Source of the DNA: Pseudomonadales bacterium
Lineage (GTDB): Bacteria > Pseudomonadota > Gammaproteobacteria > Pseudomonadales > Pseudohongiellaceae
Assembly: GCA_028281635.1 (NCBI GenBank)
Contig: JANQJM010000005.1
Location: 1 to 64,000, forward strand
Direction of reading: 5' to 3'
DNA: 64,000 nt
Shown here piece by piece: positions 20,337 to 29,849 of this stretch (within the stretch, counting starts at the first letter, position 1; the number at the start of each line of letters is the position of its first letter). Under the pieces are notes generated by a model, which saw only the letters and a list, made by a program, of their open reading frames with translations, searched no databases and was not told where the DNA came from. The position numbers and the translations under genes are program-made.

Positions 20337-20728
20337 ATACATCTGTGTTGGTGGTAGAAGATAATAAACTGAATCTCGAATTACTTGTTACCGTGCTCAG
20401 TTCCAACGGTTATGAAGTCTTGCCTGCGGAAGGTGCACTTACCGCGGTCGAAATTGCTCAGTCCAGGATACCGGAACTAATCTTGATGGATATTCAGATG
20501 CCGGATATAGACGGTTATATGGCTCTTGAGATGCTACGAGAGGATGAGAAAACAGCTAAGATCCCTGTTATTGCTGTTACTGGAAATGCCATGTCCCATG
20601 ATATCGAGAATGTCAAAAAGAAGGGCTTTGATAATTTTGTCACTAAGCCGTTCAGGATCGCCCACTTGCTCGATGTTGTCAGCCAAACCTTGCAGTCTGC
20701 AAATTTTGGTAGCCAAAGAAACCATTGA
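20333..20728 (+). CDS. Stand-alone receiver-domain response regulator
   Basis: TTG start overlapping the stop of the previous kinase; LVVEDNKLNLELL...PELILMDIQMPDIDGY...VIAVTGNAM...FVTKPF. No output domain. Confidence 0.9.
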   Translation: MNTSVLVVEDNKLNLELLVTVLSSNGYEVLPAEGALTAVEIAQSRIPELILMDIQMPDIDGYMALEMLREDEKTAKIPVIAVTGNAMSHDIENVKKKGFDNFVTKPFRIAHLLDVVSQTLQSANFGSQRNH

Positions 20729-20804
20729 TAATTACTCAAACACGAATATTGGGCGACTAGTTTTGCCTTGATGATCATTTGCCAAACCTTGTGCTTGTAA
20801 GAAT

Positions 20805-22970
20805 ATGGACCTTCAAAACTCAGCAGAATTCTTAAGTATCTTTTTTATCATTCTGATAAACATGTACGCACTGATAATGGTGCTCACTGAATATCGGCGA
20901 GCTAAACAGCAGTTTGTTGCCTACGTCGGTCTCGGGCAGCTAGCCATCCTGGGTTGGCACATTCTTACCTTCTTTCTGATTGCTTCCCCTGGGTCAAATT
21001 TGGCACTTGGCTCAGTCAGTGTGCTGGTATTGTGTAGTAGTGTTTGTTTTCTGTTCGCCGCAGCGTTGAGAAGTCAATTCGACGTGATACCTTGGCTCAG
21101 GCCGCAACGCGTTGCTGCAATTGTTCTGGCGCTGCTGCTATCTGCAGCTTTTGCCGGCAGTATTTACGACAATCCTGTTTATGGTGTGTTGTGGATTCTG
21201 ACATCACTCGCGTTTCTGGCTAGTTCCTGGATTACTTTGCACGACAGGAATTTTGATGCACGGCGTCCAGTTGGCGTTTTGCAGTTCCTGATAGCGCCGT
21301 GTTACGGGTACGGAATAGTAGTTCTTCTAACTGCGATCCCCGAGCTTGGTGGGCTATTCTATCTCGTTGTCGGCATGATTTTCCCGACCATATGCCTCTT
21401 ATACGTCCAGGATTCTATGGAAATCTCTTTCAAGGGATTGCAACAGAGTAATGCAATCCATCGCGAGCTGTTTAATAGTGTGCGCGATGTGTTTTTTCGA
21501 ACGACCCCTGACGGTGTGATTGAAGTAATATCGAATTCTGTCTCCCAATTTGGTTATTTGGCTGAAAATCTGGTTCAAATTTCACTGGAAGCACTCTACG
21601 TCAATCCCAAAGAATGTGAGCAGCTGTTGAATGAAGTCTCGGCGCCGGAGATCAAAGAATCCGTGCCGGTTGAAGTGAAAGCGAGTAATGGGGACAGTAT
21701 AGAGTGTGAGTTGTCTGCGACACCAGTGTTTGATGATGCGGGTCAGCAGATAGCAATTGTTGGCACCATTCGCGATGTTAGTGAGCGTAACCTTTTAGAG
21801 AGGCAGTTTCAGGAATCTCAACGCCGAGAAAGCCTTGGCATTCTCGCCGGCGGTATGGCCCATGATTTTAACAATCTACTGCAGGCCATAGTCGGTCGCG
21901 TTGATCTCATACTTATGGATTCAGAAAACTCTAACCCTGAGATAAAAGAACATCTGGATGTAGTGCTCGAAGCGGCCAATACCGCAGCACTGCTATGCAA
22001 GCATCTTTTGGATTACACCGGAAAGTCGCAGATCTATCCCAAGGCACTAAAGGTTGAACAAGTCGTTGGGGACGTGGTTGAGATGATAAATCCAACAGTC
22101 CCAAACAATATTCACCTTCAGTACATAGTCAAACAAGGAGATTTGACGGTGGAATCTGATGTCACGCAGCTCAAGCAAGTGCTATTCAACCTCATAAAGA
22201 ATGGAATCGAAGCAATCGAAGATTGCGCAAACGGGGGGTCCATAATTGTCAGTCTTGGTTATCGTGACTTAACGGAGCCTACTCTGATAGGAATGGCAAA
22301 GCAGAATCGCGAGTTGTTGCCGGGCGAATACGCTTGCATAGAAGTCACAGATACTGGGCCAGGAATCGATCCAGAAATATCCAATCGTATCTTCGATCCC
22401 TTTTTCTCGACCAAGCAAAATGGTCACGGTTTAGGTCTCTCTTCAATCGCTGGCATACTCAGGTCTCACGGTGCTGGAATTGAGGTGCAGTCTGCTTTGG
22501 GAAGAGGTTCTACATTCCGGGTCTTACTGCCGCTCTCCGATCGTAGTGACAATGAGGTGCAGGATGTTGTTCCTTCAGTAGTCGTTGGGCACAACAAAAC
22601 CATACTGTTAGTCGATGATGAGCAGAACCTTAGAGAAGCTGCATCGCGTGTATTGCAGGCTCATGGTTATCAGGTCCTGCAAGCCGCAGATGGTCATCAG
22701 GCCGTGGAACTATTCCGCAGTAATCTGGAATCGATCTCTGCCGTATTAATGGATATCAAGATGCCAAATAAAGACGGAATTGAAGCAGCGCGTGAAATCC
22801 GGAGCATTCGACCCGGGTTCCCAATAATATTGACTTCAGGCTACCTGAGTGTGGCCGATAGGCTTACGTCATCTGAAGCTGTGAGCTTGCGATTTCTCAG
22901 CAAGCCCTATCAGAGCGCCAAGCTCTTGAGAAGTATTGATAGTATTGTTACTAACTCTGCGACGGTTTGA
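20805..22970 (+). CDS. Hybrid sensor histidine kinase (multi-TM, PAS, HisKA, HATPase, REC)
   Basis: RRESLGILAGGMAHDFNNLLQAIVG; GHGLGLSSIAGI; ILLVDDEQNLREAAS...AVLMDIKMPNKDG. Confidence 0.92.
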   Translation: MDLQNSAEFLSIFFIILINMYALIMVLTEYRRAKQQFVAYVGLGQLAILGWHILTFFLIASPGSNLALGSVSVLVLCSSVCFLFAAALRSQFDVIPWLRPQRVAAIVLALLLSAAFAGSIYDNPVYGVLWILTSLAFLASSWITLHDRNFDARRPVGVLQFLIAPCYGYGIVVLLTAIPELGGLFYLVVGMIFPTICLLYVQDSMEISFKGLQQSNAIHRELFNSVRDVFFRTTPDGVIEVISNSVSQFGYLAENLVQISLEALYVNPKECEQLLNEVSAPEIKESVPVEVKASNGDSIECELSATPVFDDAGQQIAIVGTIRDVSERNLLERQFQESQRRESLGILAGGMAHDFNNLLQAIVGRVDLILMDSENSNPEIKEHLDVVLEAANTAALLCKHLLDYTGKSQIYPKALKVEQVVGDVVEMINPTVPNNIHLQYIVKQGDLTVESDVTQLKQVLFNLIKNGIEAIEDCANGGSIIVSLGYRDLTEPTLIGMAKQNRELLPGEYACIEVTDTGPGIDPEISNRIFDPFFSTKQNGHGLGLSSIAGILRSHGAGIEVQSALGRGSTFRVLLPLSDRSDNEVQDVVPSVVVGHNKTILLVDDEQNLREAASRVLQAHGYQVLQAADGHQAVELFRSNLESISAVLMDIKMPNKDGIEAAREIRSIRPGFPIILTSGYLSVADRLTSSEAVSLRFLSKPYQSAKLLRSIDSIVTNSATV

Positions 22971-23175
22971 GGCGATGTATGTCAGTCGCAAGATGTTTTG
23001 CTATCTATCGATTCTGCAATTACCGCAAATTTCGTGACATTACAAATTCTTGCCCGGATAAAACACTCGGATTAGACTTTAGAGCAATGCTGAATGAACA
23101 ACATATCCATGCGTTATACACTGCCCTTTAAATCTGGAAAACTCCCTACAAATAATCTGTTGATGGTTCATCGAA

Positions 23176-24372
23176 ATGTCTTCCCCCGAAAAACCCACTG
23201 AATTGAAATCACCAAGCGCACTGAACAGCAATGACGAAGCACTTGACAGCCTTGGCATTGTGGTTGGTGAGATTGCCCATGAGTTCAACAACGTGCTATC
23301 ACTCATTTTTGGTTATGTCGAGATGGCGCTAAGCGAACTCCCTGAGGGTGAGCGTGCGCGCTCCGATCTTGAGCATGTGCTGGCAACCAGGGATCACGCC
23401 CGGGATTTTGTGTCACGCATTCTTACCTTCAGCAAGAGCACGAAATTGCAACGAAAACCAATAGAGGTTGAAGGTTTGCTTTCCAAAGCTATTCAGTTTA
23501 TTCAGGAGAGACTGCCGCAGAATATAAAACTAACGACAAGTCTGCAGCCTGACGATGGTCGTCAGATTACCAGCAATCAGATGGAAATATTCAAATTAGT
23601 TAACAATATCTGCTCGAATAGCGTTCAGGCGATGCCAGAGGATGGTGGCGAAATCATGGTAAGCCTTGATTACATCAATCCAGGTTCAGAATATCACCAA
23701 CAACACTCTGGTTTGCCGGCAAAGTCGTTTGCAAGAATTACTATCCAGGATGATGGTTGCGGTATGGCCATTGATACTCTGGAAAAAATGTATACACCGT
23801 TTTTCACAACGGCTCGTGGTGATGGTGGCGGAAAAAGAAGAGCCGGTCTGGGTTTAACGACCGTATCGAACATTGTTAGTTCACACGATGGCTATATATT
23901 TGTCGATTCCGCACCGAATATCGGGACAAAGATGGAAATTTGTCTCCCGTTGGTAGATTCCAGTGGTAAAGATCAGGGCCTGGTATCAGGAGATGCAGCC
24001 AGCAAGTCCCGGGTTGTAAATATCTTATTGGTTGACGATGAACCGCCAATCTTAACTATGACTGAAAAGATGCTAAGCCAACACGGCTACTCGGTGAATA
24101 GTTTCTCGGATGGGAATGCGGCGCTGGAACACTTCAGGCAGCATCCGCATGAGTTTGACCTCATTATTACTGATCTCGTTATGCCGAGCATTAGCGGGAC
24201 TGAACTCGCTGAAAAACTATCTGCAGTAAACCCTAATGTCCCTGTAGTGCTCACAACTGGCTTTAGCGAAAACATTTCCGACACTGCGTGCCGGCGATGG
24301 GGGATTAATGCCGTTATCAACAAACCGTTCACTATGAATGACTTATTGAATACGATAGAAAATCAATACTAG
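23176..24372 (+). CDS. Soluble hybrid histidine kinase (HisKA, HATPase, REC) without a recognisable sensor domain
   Basis: LGIVVGEIAHEFNNVLSLIFGYVEMAL; AGLGLTTVSNIV; ILLVDDEPPILTMTE...LIITDLVMPSISG. Confidence 0.9.
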   Translation: MSSPEKPTELKSPSALNSNDEALDSLGIVVGEIAHEFNNVLSLIFGYVEMALSELPEGERARSDLEHVLATRDHARDFVSRILTFSKSTKLQRKPIEVEGLLSKAIQFIQERLPQNIKLTTSLQPDDGRQITSNQMEIFKLVNNICSNSVQAMPEDGGEIMVSLDYINPGSEYHQQHSGLPAKSFARITIQDDGCGMAIDTLEKMYTPFFTTARGDGGGKRRAGLGLTTVSNIVSSHDGYIFVDSAPNIGTKMEICLPLVDSSGKDQGLVSGDAASKSRVVNILLVDDEPPILTMTEKMLSQHGYSVNSFSDGNAALEHFRQHPHEFDLIITDLVMPSISGTELAEKLSAVNPNVPVVLTTGFSENISDTACRRWGINAVINKPFTMNDLLNTIENQY

Positions 24373-24524
24373 AAGTGCAATCAGATTTCTGTCTACGCCA
24401 TTAAGAGTCTATTCAGTTCCTGTAGGCCCGCAGCGCGAATCACTGGCATTTCTGCGCAGGCCTCTTTAAGTACATGTGATGAGGTATTTACAATCACTTT
24501 GTACTCAGCCTCTCGTCTTTGAAG

Positions 24525-24551
24525 TAAAGGAATTCATTGTATCGTCGTAAT
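24525..24551 (+). promoter_or_regulatory. Sigma-28-like promoter TAAAG-N14-GTCGTAAT upstream of the kinase at 24586
   Basis: TAAAGGAATTCATTGTATCGTCGTAAT closely matches the fliC upstream site TTAAGGAATTTATTGCAGCGTCGTAAT. Confidence 0.75.
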
Positions 24552-24585
24552 ACGAAGAGAAGTTGTATCTCTCAGTATTCTGACA

Positions 24586-26121
24586 ATGTCTGTATTCTAT
24601 CCACCTCTGATTCAAGGCCTGGAGCCAATGAGTGGCTCACCCCCAGTGAGTGAGTTTGATTCGTGGGGTCGACTGTTAGATCTATTGGATGTTGCCGTCG
24701 CTTTGTTGGATGAAAGATTCTTTCTGCTGTATCGGAATGTCTATTGGGAACAATTGATCTCCAGACAAGAAATACCCAAGCCTGGCCAACCGATCTATTC
24801 CGGTAGCAACCTAAGTCAGAAAGAACTCTTACGCATTAACCGCGAAATGGTGAGTAACGGTCAATGGCAGGGAGTCATAACCTTAAATGACAGACCATTG
24901 TCAGCGAGAATCTTTCGATTTACAGATTTCGCATCAGAGGCTGGGGATCTCTCAAACGTGGCGTTTCTCATAACTGTGCAACCAGCAATCGATACTACAG
25001 CCCGAATGGCTGAAGCAAGCAATACTGCTCAGCAAAGAGATGCAATAGCTAGTCAGAAAATAGACATTTTGTCGCAAACCAGTCATGAGCTAAGAACACC
25101 TCTCAATGCAATTCTTGGCTTCGCACAACTGCTGGCAGCGGGCACTGACCTCTCCGTTGAACAACAGGACTATGTCCAGGAAATCAACTCGGCAAGCGCC
25201 TACTTGCTGAAATTAGTTAACAGGTTATTGTCTTTTTCCAAGACAAATCATGAGTATTCAGATCTAAAGCTGGCACAGGAGAACTTCAGATTTTCAGAGT
25301 TAGTTTCTGAATGTCAGTCGCTAGTTGAACCTCTCGCAACCAAGGCTGGCGTAAAAATACACTTCCATGGCGAAGACTCACCTTTGATGCTCGATAGGGT
25401 TCGGCTAAAACAAGTAATGCTCAACCTATTGTCTAATGCCATTAAGTACAACCGTGTGTCTGGAGAGGTAGTAGTACGTAGTTTTGTCGCTAAAAATTCC
25501 GTGACGCATATAGAGGTACAGGATACAGGAAAGGGCATCGCCAACTCCGTGATAGATACTATATTCAACCCGTTTGAGCGCTTAGGTGTTAAAGACGAGA
25601 AGGTTGAAGGAACAGGTATTGGACTGATGATAACCCGACGTCTGGTAGATTTGATGGGAGGTACAGTGAGTGTAGTGAGCGAGCCGGAGTCCGGGAGCGT
25701 GTTTTCCCTTGAGTTTCCCGACAGTCCAGCGACAACTACTACGCTCGATGGTTCAGGCGCAGCCGTGGTCTGGGTTGGTCAGTCATCCACTGCCTCTTCA
25801 TTTGTGCAACGCTTGAGTCAATTGCGCCCCGGACTGACCTTTTTGCAAACGGAATCAGTATGTTTGCATGATGAGGAGCGGTCTGAAGTGCTATCGACAA
25901 AACGCATTTTGGTGTTAATTGACGCCAGTGATTCTCAGTCATTGAATAAAGCCTATTTGCCAAACCCGGAATTCATGGTGAGTAACCACTTTCTGGTTTC
26001 GACGCAACAGGATTTTCACCAGTACAAAGAGCTGTATCCTGAACTAGCTATCGGGAATCTAAGAATCCCGATCTCTCCTGTCGAGTTCCTTTCTCTGGTC
26101 GATCGTCATCTGGCTGGATGA
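24586..26121 (+). CDS. Histidine kinase (PAS-like, HisKA, HATPase) with C-terminal degenerate receiver-like region
   Basis: [44 protein letters not shown]; tail lacks the N-terminal acidic pair expected of a receiver. Confidence 0.9.
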   Translation: MSVFYPPLIQGLEPMSGSPPVSEFDSWGRLLDLLDVAVALLDERFFLLYRNVYWEQLISRQEIPKPGQPIYSGSNLSQKELLRINREMVSNGQWQGVITLNDRPLSARIFRFTDFASEAGDLSNVAFLITVQPAIDTTARMAEASNTAQQRDAIASQKIDILSQTSHELRTPLNAILGFAQLLAAGTDLSVEQQDYVQEINSASAYLLKLVNRLLSFSKTNHEYSDLKLAQENFRFSELVSECQSLVEPLATKAGVKIHFHGEDSPLMLDRVRLKQVMLNLLSNAIKYNRVSGEVVVRSFVAKNSVTHIEVQDTGKGIANSVIDTIFNPFERLGVKDEKVEGTGIGLMITRRLVDLMGGTVSVVSEPESGSVFSLEFPDSPATTTTLDGSGAAVVWVGQSSTASSFVQRLSQLRPGLTFLQTESVCLHDEERSEVLSTKRILVLIDASDSQSLNKAYLPNPEFMVSNHFLVSTQQDFHQYKELYPELAIGNLRIPISPVEFLSLVDRHLAG

Positions 26122-26179
26122 CGGAGTCGCACAACACTCCTGGATACCCTCCTTGCTTCAATAAAAATCGATGCGGCAC

Positions 26180-26207
26180 TCAAGGCTTCCTCGCAAGCTG
26201 TCGTAGT
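26180..26207 (+). promoter_or_regulatory. Sigma-28-like promoter TCAAG-N15-GTCGTAGT upstream of the small ORF at 26241
   Basis: TCAAGGCTTCCTCGCAAGCTGTCGTAGT, ending 33 bp before ATG 26241. Confidence 0.6.
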
Positions 26208-26240
26208 AGATCTATACCTAGAAATAGTGGATTAGTTGTC

Positions 26241-26615
26241 ATGAGCAGCGATTACAGAGGCACAGTTGATCTGTCTTGGGTAAATAGTTCGGAAAATTCC
26301 GTCAAATCTAAGATTCTCCAGTTACCCTCTCACTCTGGCCAACAAAATCTTCGTAAAAGCAACTCGTTCTACGGATGGCTGCTTGTGAACGGAGACACAG
26401 AGGAGACGCTTGAGATCCAGAAAGAGTGTGCTCTGATGTTACTGGAGGGGGTTTCAGATCAACTACTACTTGACTGTGAAAAGCCTGTCTGCAACGAAGA
26501 TTCGTCGCCAGGTGACAGCAAGACTGGCGGAGCTGAGAATAAGTCCAAGACTTCAGAAAATCCCTCGCAAAAGACATGTCGAAACATTGATCCCAAGGAT
26601 ATTTACAATGATTGA
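26241..26615 (+). CDS. Small protein of unknown function, probably translationally coupled to the downstream hybrid kinase
   Basis: MSSDYRGTVDLSWVNSSENSVKSKILQLP...; overlaps the next kinase start by 8 nt (ATGATTGA). The ORF track starts at 26118, but the promoter-like site supports 26241. Confidence 0.55.
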   Translation: MSSDYRGTVDLSWVNSSENSVKSKILQLPSHSGQQNLRKSNSFYGWLLVNGDTEETLEIQKECALMLLEGVSDQLLLDCEKPVCNEDSSPGDSKTGGAENKSKTSENPSQKTCRNIDPKDIYND

Positions 26616-29600
26616 GCCGATCTATTGGATAGCCATCATGGTTCCAGTGCTAGCTGCAGGATGGCTTTTGAGTTCTCGTAAAGCAATGAATAAAGAACTG
26701 AAAGAGGCGCATCAGTTCTCTAAGAACGTAATCCGGGAAAATTCTGAATTAAAAAAATTTCGTCGAGAACTATTCGACTTCGTGCCAGATGGTTTGCTGC
26801 TGGTCAATGCCGAAGGCAATATCGTAAACGGCAACGACAAAATCTTTGATTTGTTTGGCTGGAGTATAGATGAACTGATCGGCAAGCCTGTTGAAACCCT
26901 GATGCCTGTAGCTGGGAGAAAGGCACATCGCAAGCTGGTTACAAAATTCATATCTGAAAATCGCGAAAGGCTGATGATGCCTGATCAACTGGCTGACAAG
27001 ATGATGGGGTTGCATAAGAGCAATCGATTGTTTGCCATCGAAATATCTCTTAAGCCAATTGAATACTTAGAACAACAAATGGTAGTCGCGTGTATACGAG
27101 ATATCTCTGACAGAATTAAAAAAAGTGAAGAGATAAGTCAAGTATTGGTCGCTCTTGATGCGTCTGAAGATGCCATATTTGTATTCGATGCTGACAATTG
27201 GGGTTTAACTTATGCCAATGCCGGCGCCACGAGTCAACTGGGATATAGCCGGGATGCTTTTCTTAGTATGAGCGCAAAAGATGTATTGGCTGAAAACGAA
27301 GGCACAACGATCTCCAAACTGTTTCGAGAAGCCATGCAGGCGGACGGGAAGACTCTGCACAGGGCGGGATCCTATCGAACCCAGGATGGCGATCTCATTC
27401 CTGTGGAAATTGCGACTCGTTATGTAAATGAAACCAAGAATCCCTACATCGTTTGCGTCGGTCGCGATGTATCTGAACGAATGCAGGCGATTGAATCACT
27501 CAAAACACACTCAGAGCAGTTGAATAGATTGAACCAGGAACTGGAAGCTGAGCGGCAGAACCTTGAATTTGAGGTACAGGAACGCACCAGTGAGTTGGAA
27601 AAGGCCAGACAGAAAGCGGAAGACGCGAATTTAGCTAAATCATCATTTCTCGCCGCGATGAGTCATGAGATTCGAACTCCCATGAACGGCGTAATCGGTA
27701 TGATTGAGCTGCTATTGATGACAGAACTTGATCAGAATCAGCAGCATCGGGTTACGACTTTACAAGAGTCTGCGTTAAGTTTGTTGACAATCATCGATGA
27801 AATTCTGGATTTCTCAAAGATAGAAGCTGGAAAAATAGAATTATCGAATGAGCCGGTAGATTTACCGCACACAATCGATTCTGTACATAGCTCACTGCTG
27901 GCAATTGCACAAAGCAAAAACGTGGAGTTGTATTGCTATCGAGATCCGAATCTCTCGCCTGAAATCATTTCGGACGCTCTCCGTCTAAGGCAGATAATTA
28001 CGAATCTAGTTGGGAACTCCATAAAATTTTCTAGTCGACAGAATCGCAAGGGTAAAGTCTCTATGCGGCTTGAAGTTGACTCCAGATGCGGTTTCAGAAT
28101 TATCGTCGAAGACAATGGAATCGGGATTGCCAAGGACTCTATCACGTCAATATTTGAACCCTTCAAACAACAAGACGCATCGACGGTTCATCATTTTGGT
28201 GGAACGGGTTTGGGTCTTCCAATTACGAAAGCTCTCGTGGAAAAGATGAACGGCAGCATTGAGGTTGAAAGCGAACTTGGAGAGTACACCAAATTTGTAG
28301 TGCGACTGCCTGTCGTGACAACTGACGATCCCGGCGAAGTTTCACTGCCAATAAGTCTGACTGGAATTTCGTGCCTACTGTATTGTGATCACAATCAACA
28401 GGTTAAGGATTGGGAGCAACTATTAGGCTGTGTTGGTGCAATTGTTACAGTCGCTGAGGATGAGGAAGACTTCGCCACGCGACTTAACTCGAACCCAGAT
28501 GCCGGCAATAAGCTGCTTGGATTATCCATTGGCGATGAAGTCGATATTGAGAGACTTGTCGCATTATCTAGAGAACCAGAAATCTGTGGATTACAGAAGT
28601 TATTGGTTGTTGCCTCGACAGCAGAAGCAGATATCGAAAAAGGAGATGGAATCATGTCTTTTGTTGAGGGAGACTCAAATCAAAACACTGCCTTCGCTCG
28701 AGTGCTGGAAGTGCTGGTTGATGAAATACACCTCTTCAAGCAAGCCGATTCAGCGACAACGACACAGAAACAGGAAGAGAGTGAGAGTGACGAAATAAAT
28801 TTAGTCCACCGACAAGTCCTTATCGCTGAGGATAATGTTATTAATCAGAATGTAATTAGCAACCAATTGGAAACTATTGGATATACATTCGACATTGCGA
28901 ACGATGGGGAAGAAGCGTTAGAGATGTGGCAATCAAACAGTTACTCCATGCTATTGACAGATTTACATATGCCGCGAATGGATGGTTATACCCTGGCGAC
29001 CCGGATACGAGAGCAAGAGCAGGGCGGTGCCAGAATGCCGATTGTTGCATACACTGCAAATGCTCTGAAAGGGGAGCGGGAGCGGTGCCTGGACTGTGGT
29101 ATGGATGAGTATCTGACGAAACCAATTGCCATAAAGGATCTGGAAAAAACACTAAATACCTGGGTTGATGAACGACAGTCCGAGAGTGCCGCCAATGACA
29201 ACAAGCCAGAGCTGCCAGTTAGAAATGAAAAAACTGTTCACGCTCAATCTGACGACCTGGCAGTTCTCAATGTCGGCGTTCTTGAGTCCTTAGTCGGTGA
29301 TGACCCAGAAGTTGTAAAGGATTTTCTCGTACAGTTTCGAGATGTAGCTGAGCAATCTGCGCAAGAACTCGAAAGGGCACTTGATGACAGAAGCTGGAAC
29401 GATGTCGTTGATATCGCACATCGGCTGAAGTCGTCCTCCAGGTCTGTTGGTGCCACGATTCTCGGGGATGCTTGTGCCACAATTGAAGAGTTGGGAAGCA
29501 AACATGACGGCGCAAACCTGCAAGAATTGAAATTGAAGTTTGAGGAAGCGCTTTATGACGTTTATCAAGCCTTACCTGTGAACTTGAATCTACCCAACGG

Positions 29601-29643
29601 ATTGAATTCGACAGATTCCAACTCGCCCGGTGTATTCAATTGA
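26608..29643 (+). CDS. Hybrid histidine kinase (TM, PAS, PAS, HisKA, HATPase, degenerate REC, REC, Hpt)
   Basis: SSFLAAMSHEIRTPMNGVIGMIELLL; VLIAEDNVINQNVIS...MLLTDLHMPRMDGY; Hpt DVVDIAHRLKSSSRSVGA. Start assigned to MIEPIYW at 26608. Confidence 0.93.
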   Translation: MIEPIYWIAIMVPVLAAGWLLSSRKAMNKELKEAHQFSKNVIRENSELKKFRRELFDFVPDGLLLVNAEGNIVNGNDKIFDLFGWSIDELIGKPVETLMPVAGRKAHRKLVTKFISENRERLMMPDQLADKMMGLHKSNRLFAIEISLKPIEYLEQQMVVACIRDISDRIKKSEEISQVLVALDASEDAIFVFDADNWGLTYANAGATSQLGYSRDAFLSMSAKDVLAENEGTTISKLFREAMQADGKTLHRAGSYRTQDGDLIPVEIATRYVNETKNPYIVCVGRDVSERMQAIESLKTHSEQLNRLNQELEAERQNLEFEVQERTSELEKARQKAEDANLAKSSFLAAMSHEIRTPMNGVIGMIELLLMTELDQNQQHRVTTLQESALSLLTIIDEILDFSKIEAGKIELSNEPVDLPHTIDSVHSSLLAIAQSKNVELYCYRDPNLSPEIISDALRLRQIITNLVGNSIKFSSRQNRKGKVSMRLEVDSRCGFRIIVEDNGIGIAKDSITSIFEPFKQQDASTVHHFGGTGLGLPITKALVEKMNGSIEVESELGEYTKFVVRLPVVTTDDPGEVSLPISLTGISCLLYCDHNQQVKDWEQLLGCVGAIVTVAEDEEDFATRLNSNPDAGNKLLGLSIGDEVDIERLVALSREPEICGLQKLLVVASTAEADIEKGDGIMSFVEGDSNQNTAFARVLEVLVDEIHLFKQADSATTTQKQEESESDEINLVHRQVLIAEDNVINQNVISNQLETIGYTFDIANDGEEALEMWQSNSYSMLLTDLHMPRMDGYTLATRIREQEQGGARMPIVAYTANALKGERERCLDCGMDEYLTKPIAIKDLEKTLNTWVDERQSESAANDNKPELPVRNEKTVHAQSDDLAVLNVGVLESLVGDDPEVVKDFLVQFRDVAEQSAQELERALDDRSWNDVVDIAHRLKSSSRSVGATILGDACATIEELGSKHDGANLQELKLKFEEALYDVYQALPVNLNLPNGLNSTDSNSPGVFN

Positions 29644-29849
29644 AACACGAATCACACTTAGCCAATTGCAAGTATCTGAATTCCGGCTATCGTGGCCTGG
29701 GAGGATACTGATGTATCACCAGTTGAAGTCGAATTGTGCAGTATCTTTGTGCTATCACCTTGTGTCTCAGTGCTTAAAGCTGATTATCGACCCTGTAGTT
29801 TGTCGCAGGAAGTGCTGCAGAGAAACTGGTTAGCTAGTGAGAACTGGAA

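Noticed and set aside
20729-20804. TACTC...GGCGACTAG before the kinase at 20805 as a sigma-28-like site
   Set aside because: Poor -35 match; the gene may be co-transcribed from the 18808 site.
29750-29830. TAAAGCTGATTATCGACCCTGTAGTT upstream of the kinase at 29850 as another sigma-28-like site
   Set aside because: The spacing between TAAAG and GTAGT is 2-3 nt too short and the CG of the -10 block is missing.
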